Assembly (NCBI RefSeq): GCF_014204545.1
Contig: NZ_JACHLJ010000004.1
Span: forward strand, 62,001 to 126,000
DNA length: 64,000 nucleotides
Direction: 5' to 3'
From: Brevundimonas vesicularis
GTDB taxonomy: Bacteria > Pseudomonadota > Alphaproteobacteria > Caulobacterales > Caulobacteraceae
The notes under the pieces were generated by a model that worked only from the letters and a program-made list of their open reading frames with translations, searched no databases and was not told the origin of the DNA. The translations under genes were made by a program, and so were the position numbers. Positions 60,747-64,000 of the stretch are shown piece by piece (the stretch's first letter is position 1; each line of letters begins with the position of its first letter).

Positions 60747-63700
60747 TCTTCGTCCCCGTCGCCGATCACCGACCATTCCCAGACGCGGGCCAGATGATCG
60801 TAGTTGCCGCCCTGATTGCCCATGAACTGAGGCGCGGCCCACGACACGTAAGGCGTATTCTCGTCGTCGAAGCGAGCGACCCGGCGCTTCAGCCCGTCCA
60901 GCGCCGCCTGGGCCAGATCGGCGGCCTCAAAGCCGGAGGCGCGGGTGACGACTTCGCCCGCCGTCTTTCGCCCGACCACGCGGACATAGGTCAGTTCGTC
61001 GGGCGTGACCGGGCCGTTGGTGTCCTTGAACCCGCCGTCGGCCAGGATGGCGGCCGTCAGGGTCAGCTGCGGGGCGAAGCCGGACTTGACCTGTTTGGCG
61101 GACGGCGCCGCCCCGGTCTTGAAGTCCATGACCGCCGCGCCGTCCGACGCCAGCTCGATCCGGTCGGCGAAGGCCTTGACCGTGAAGGGGCCGGCCGGGG
61201 CGTCGAAGGTCATCGTCCCCTGCTGTTCCACCAGGATATCGACGCCGCGCGCACGACGCCGGCGCTCGAACTCGGTCAGCCAACGAGCGCAGTTGCGGGC
61301 CAGCGGCGCCTCGCGGGCCATGGCGGCATCCTCGAAGCCGCGCGCGCCCAGTTCGCGCAGCAGATGATCGTGCAGGATGGCCTCGCAATCGTCGGGCAGG
61401 TCATTGGGCCAGTCCAGCGTCAGTCGTTCGATGGCGGCGTGGACGGCGTTGCCGCGGGCGAGCGCTTCGGCAGACGCGCCCGGACGCTCCATCGCCTCCA
61501 GCCCCAGCACCGACAGGGCGTAGATGGCGTAGGGATCGCGCACCCAGCGTTCGATGCGGGTGACGTACAGGCTGCGCGGACGGCGATGCACCGGCGGGCG
61601 CGGCTCCGGCCGTTTGGCGAACCGGGGCGGGCCGGGCGGGGGGGCGTCCAAGGCGCGGGCCCAGTCGATGACGGCTGAGGGGCGGGCGATGGCGACCGGC
61701 GTTTCGGCGGCGTTCGCGCCGCGCGTCAGCATCTCCAGCCGCCACAGCCAGCGCGAGCGTACGGCGGGCTGGCCGCCGCGCCGTTCGCTGTGGATCAAGA
61801 TGACCTCGTCGGCGCAGGCGGCCTGGACAAAGTCCTGCGCCGTCTGGCCCAGGCGACGTTCGGGCGGCGGCAGGCCCAGCGCCTTTCGCATCGGGCGCGA
61901 CAGGAAGGGGTCTGTCGGCGCCGCCTGAGGCCAGACGCCTTCCTCCAACCCGGCCAGGATCATCCGGTCCGCGCGCACCAGACGCGCCTCGATGGCGCCG
62001 AGAATGCGCAGCGACGGATGGGTCGCCCCTCCGGTCCGCACGACGTTTTCCCTGACCAGGGACGTGACCAGTTCGGCCAGTTCCGCGCGGCGGATGCGGC
62101 CGAGCGACGCCCCGCCCTCGATCAAGCCGGACAGAAGGCTGGCGGCGGCCTCGCCGTCGGGGCCGGCCCAGGCGTTCTGGCCGGCCAGGGTTTCGATCAG
62201 CCGGGTCAGGGCCGAGGCGGCGACGTTCAGATCCGCGTGGGGGGTGAACACGGCGGTCGCGACCTCGACGGCGGCCTGAAGCTGATCGACCAGGCGGGTC
62301 GCGGCCGAAAGCCGGGCCTGTTTCCATTCCGGCGACGCCTTGCCGCGCCGGTCGGGCTGGACCGCCTCCAGCAGGCGGCGGTGGATGGCGGCAAAATCGC
62401 GCGGGCGAGGGCCGCGCAGGGCGTGCTCCTCCAGCGCGGCGACGGCGGCGGCCTGAGGATCGTCGCCCAGATCGAACCGGACCAGCGGATGTTTGACCAC
62501 GGCCAGCAGCAGATGGGGCTGGACCGGATCGGCGATCCAGCGGGCGCACAGATCGACCAGGGCGCCGGCGGGCAGGCGCGATAGCGGGGCGCCGGCGGAC
62601 GAATCCGGGACGACTCCCCACCGTTCCAGTCGGGCGGCAACGCGGCGACCCAGGGCTTGGTCCGGCGTGACCAGGGCGCAGGTCTTGCCCGGCGTTTCCA
62701 GCGTCTCGCGCATCATCAGGGCGATGGCGGCGGCGGCCTCTTCCTCAGCGCGCACACTTAGGAGCGACAGGCCCTGTAGACCCTCGGCGATGGGATCGCG
62801 CGCCTCGTTGCGGGCGGCGGCGGCCGCGCGGATGTCGCGGATGGCGCGGCGCCAGTCGTCGGTGGCCTCGGCCGGCCGCAGGGCCTCGTTGACCAGCCGT
62901 TGGCGCGCCAGGCCGCGCGCTTGGACGGCCGGGGAGACGGCGGGCCGGAACCAAGGCCGGACGCTTTCGCGCGCGATCTCGCAGCGGTCCAGCAGCCGTT
63001 TCATCGCGCTTTGCGGATGCTGTTCGTCCAGCTGGTCCCAGACGCCGGCGTCCAGATCCAGGTCGAGGCCAGGCAGGACGACGCAGCCGAGTGGCGCCCT
63101 CGCCACGGCCTTCAGCACGTCGCCGGCGGCGGGGACGGTGCCGGTCGAGCCGGCGGCGATGACGGGCTGGCGCGGCGGTTCGCGGTCCCACAATTCGGCG
63201 AGGCGGCGCAGCAGGGTCGCGCGACGCCAGGCCGGATCTACCAGACCCAGTTCGGCCAGACGCTTCGGCCAGGCCTCGACCGCCAGACCCAGAAACTCGG
63301 CCGACCGTTCCCAGTGTTCGGCCATTTCGCCGTCGACCAGGGTCGCGATCCGCTCGGGGTTCTGAATCTCTTCCAGTTGGCAGGAATCGAGGAAGCCGCC
63401 CAGCGCGTCGGCCAGATCCAGCGCGCGCATCGGGCTAAGGGACGTATCGAACTGTTCGACGATCATCCGCGCCATCTCGAACCGGCGGGTCAGGGCGGGG
63501 ATGGCGGGCGGCAGATCAAGGCCGAGGGCGCCGGGCGTAAAGGGCGGCTCGTCCTCCTCCAGATCGCCCAGCGGCCGCACCTGAGGCAGCAGGATGGGGC
63601 GGCCCTGGGACAGCTTGGACAGGGCGCCGGCAAAGGCGCGCGCGGCCCGGCGGTTGGGCAACAGGATGGTGGCGTCCGACAGGGTTTCGGGCGGCAGATC

Positions 63701-63808
63701 GCCCAGCCAGGCCAGCACCCCGGCGGCCAGGTCCTCAAGGAACGGCCGGTGCGCGGGGATGGCGTACCAACGGGGCGTGTCGCTCAGAAAGGGATCGAAG
63801 GCGCTCAC
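60743..63808 (-). CDS. addB: Double-strand break repair protein AddB
   Basis: A 1021-residue partner of AddA of the alphaproteobacterial type. The N-terminus lacks a clear Walker A, as in this group (LLPNRRAARAFAGALSKLSQ sits there instead). LAGLEEGVWPQAAPTDPFLS (~615) is typical of the inactive helicase part. The C-terminal nuclease motif is AVMDFKTGAAPSAKQVKSGF (~910), with QLTLTAAIL following. I see no four-Cys iron-sulfur set of the Bacillus type. GTG at 63808 overlaps murU's stop. Confidence 0.92.
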   Translation of the reverse strand: MSAFDPFLSDTPRWYAIPAHRPFLEDLAAGVLAWLGDLPPETLSDATILLPNRRAARAFAGALSKLSQGRPILLPQVRPLGDLEEDEPPFTPGALGLDLPPAIPALTRRFEMARMIVEQFDTSLSPMRALDLADALGGFLDSCQLEEIQNPERIATLVDGEMAEHWERSAEFLGLAVEAWPKRLAELGLVDPAWRRATLLRRLAELWDREPPRQPVIAAGSTGTVPAAGDVLKAVARAPLGCVVLPGLDLDLDAGVWDQLDEQHPQSAMKRLLDRCEIARESVRPWFRPAVSPAVQARGLARQRLVNEALRPAEATDDWRRAIRDIRAAAAARNEARDPIAEGLQGLSLLSVRAEEEAAAAIALMMRETLETPGKTCALVTPDQALGRRVAARLERWGVVPDSSAGAPLSRLPAGALVDLCARWIADPVQPHLLLAVVKHPLVRFDLGDDPQAAAVAALEEHALRGPRPRDFAAIHRRLLEAVQPDRRGKASPEWKQARLSAATRLVDQLQAAVEVATAVFTPHADLNVAASALTRLIETLAGQNAWAGPDGEAAASLLSGLIEGGASLGRIRRAELAELVTSLVRENVVRTGGATHPSLRILGAIEARLVRADRMILAGLEEGVWPQAAPTDPFLSRPMRKALGLPPPERRLGQTAQDFVQAACADEVILIHSERRGGQPAVRSRWLWRLEMLTRGANAAETPVAIARPSAVIDWARALDAPPPGPPRFAKRPEPRPPVHRRPRSLYVTRIERWVRDPYAIYALSVLGLEAMERPGASAEALARGNAVHAAIERLTLDWPNDLPDDCEAILHDHLLRELGARGFEDAAMAREAPLARNCARWLTEFERRRRARGVDILVEQQGTMTFDAPAGPFTVKAFADRIELASDGAAVMDFKTGAAPSAKQVKSGFAPQLTLTAAILADGGFKDTNGPVTPDELTYVRVVGRKTAGEVVTRASGFEAADLAQAALDGLKRRVARFDDENTPYVSWAAPQFMGNQGGNYDHLARVWEWSVIGDGDEE

Positions 63809-64000
63809 GCCTCTCCCGCCAGTTTGGTCTCGGCCTCAGCCCGCGCCTGCGGGTCGCCGACGTGCATCCAGTCGCCGTCCAGGACGCAGCCAAACAGGCG
63901 GCCCTCGGCCGCGGACTTGCGCCACAGGGGGCTGAGGGAGAAGGGGCCGTCGGGGCCGTGGTCGGCGTATCCGGTGCGGGTGATGTGCACGCCCATATAG
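63805..64000 (-). CDS. murU: MurU-type nucleotidyltransferase, C-terminal fragment
   Basis: The frame enters from the right edge and ends at 63805, giving 64 residues. GVHITRTGYADHGPDGPFSL, then LFGCVLDGDWMHVGDPQARAEAE, is the C-terminus of the sugar-1-phosphate nucleotidyltransferase family; MurU makes UDP-MurNAc in peptidoglycan recycling. In Caulobacterales this gene sits just upstream of addB, as here. The N-terminus with the pyrophosphorylase motif lies outside the window. Confidence 0.8.
   Translation of the reverse strand, partial: YMGVHITRTGYADHGPDGPFSLSPLWRKSAAEGRLFGCVLDGDWMHVGDPQARAEAETKLAGEA

Noticed and set aside
60747..60842. Upstream extension of addA
   Set aside because: It overlaps addB; the ATG at 60746 is the expected coupled start.
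1..64000. tRNA or rRNA genes
   Set aside because: I read the intergenic gaps and saw no cloverleaf-like sequence with a T-loop or rRNA signature; a covariance scan would settle it.

Overview
The window is high-GC alphaproteobacterial chromosome. A PodJ-type polarity protein at the left edge, the trpF-trpB-trpA-accD-folC order, the murU-addB-addA-trxA block and a CtrA-like box point to Caulobacterales, most likely Brevundimonas or a close relative (inferred from gene content, not from a database search).

Layout. Positions 1-7970 are core genome: a membrane-protein fragment, podJ, a TauE/SafE exporter with its TIGR02186 partner, gluQ, an AlkA-type glycosylase, a TRIC-type channel and an HNH endonuclease. 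Positions ~7944-23674 are an integrated element of about 15.7 kb inserted in the 3' end of the HNH gene. The last 27 bases of that gene recur at 23658-23684 beside the vanZ-like gene. The element carries a tyrosine integrase, a HigBA toxin-antitoxin pair, a 1419-residue trimeric autotransporter adhesin, a PAS/LuxR regulator, a decayed DUF3363-type relaxase, a small HTH protein, a three-gene operon (histidine-kinase-like ATPase, receiver-like protein, MNT-HEPN protein) and a truncated large helical protein on the other strand.

Positions 23681-64000 are core genome again: vanZ-like, pdeM and its Lhr-like helicase, a DinG-like helicase, ybaK, a DUF2125 protein, hisC, mipA-like, plsC-ydcF-ftsX-ftsE, a zinc-ribbon protein, a phosphoribosyltransferase, rplU-rpmA, a GNAT enzyme, threonine ammonia-lyase, an FKBP lipoprotein, queG, a DUF2239/GIY-YIG divergent pair, a GST, a CDF transporter, uppP, rsmC-like, rsuA-like, the trp-accD-folC cluster with two small exported paralogues between trpB and trpA, trxA, addA, addB and the 3' end of murU.

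The most interesting part is the element. It rebuilds the host HNH C-terminus with synonymous codons, and both ends carry near-identical TGGTGACC modules. Its right third contains a sensor/receiver/MNT-HEPN operon and a large-protein remnant, joined head to head at what looks like a deletion scar. That module has the look of a signalling-controlled toxin or defence system I cannot assign to a named type. Outside the element, a short hairpin occurs in two leaders (rpmA and the rsuA-like gene), rplU has a terminator-like hairpin in its leader, and a palindrome cluster lies between the DUF2239 and GIY-YIG genes. I see no tRNA, rRNA or CRISPR array.
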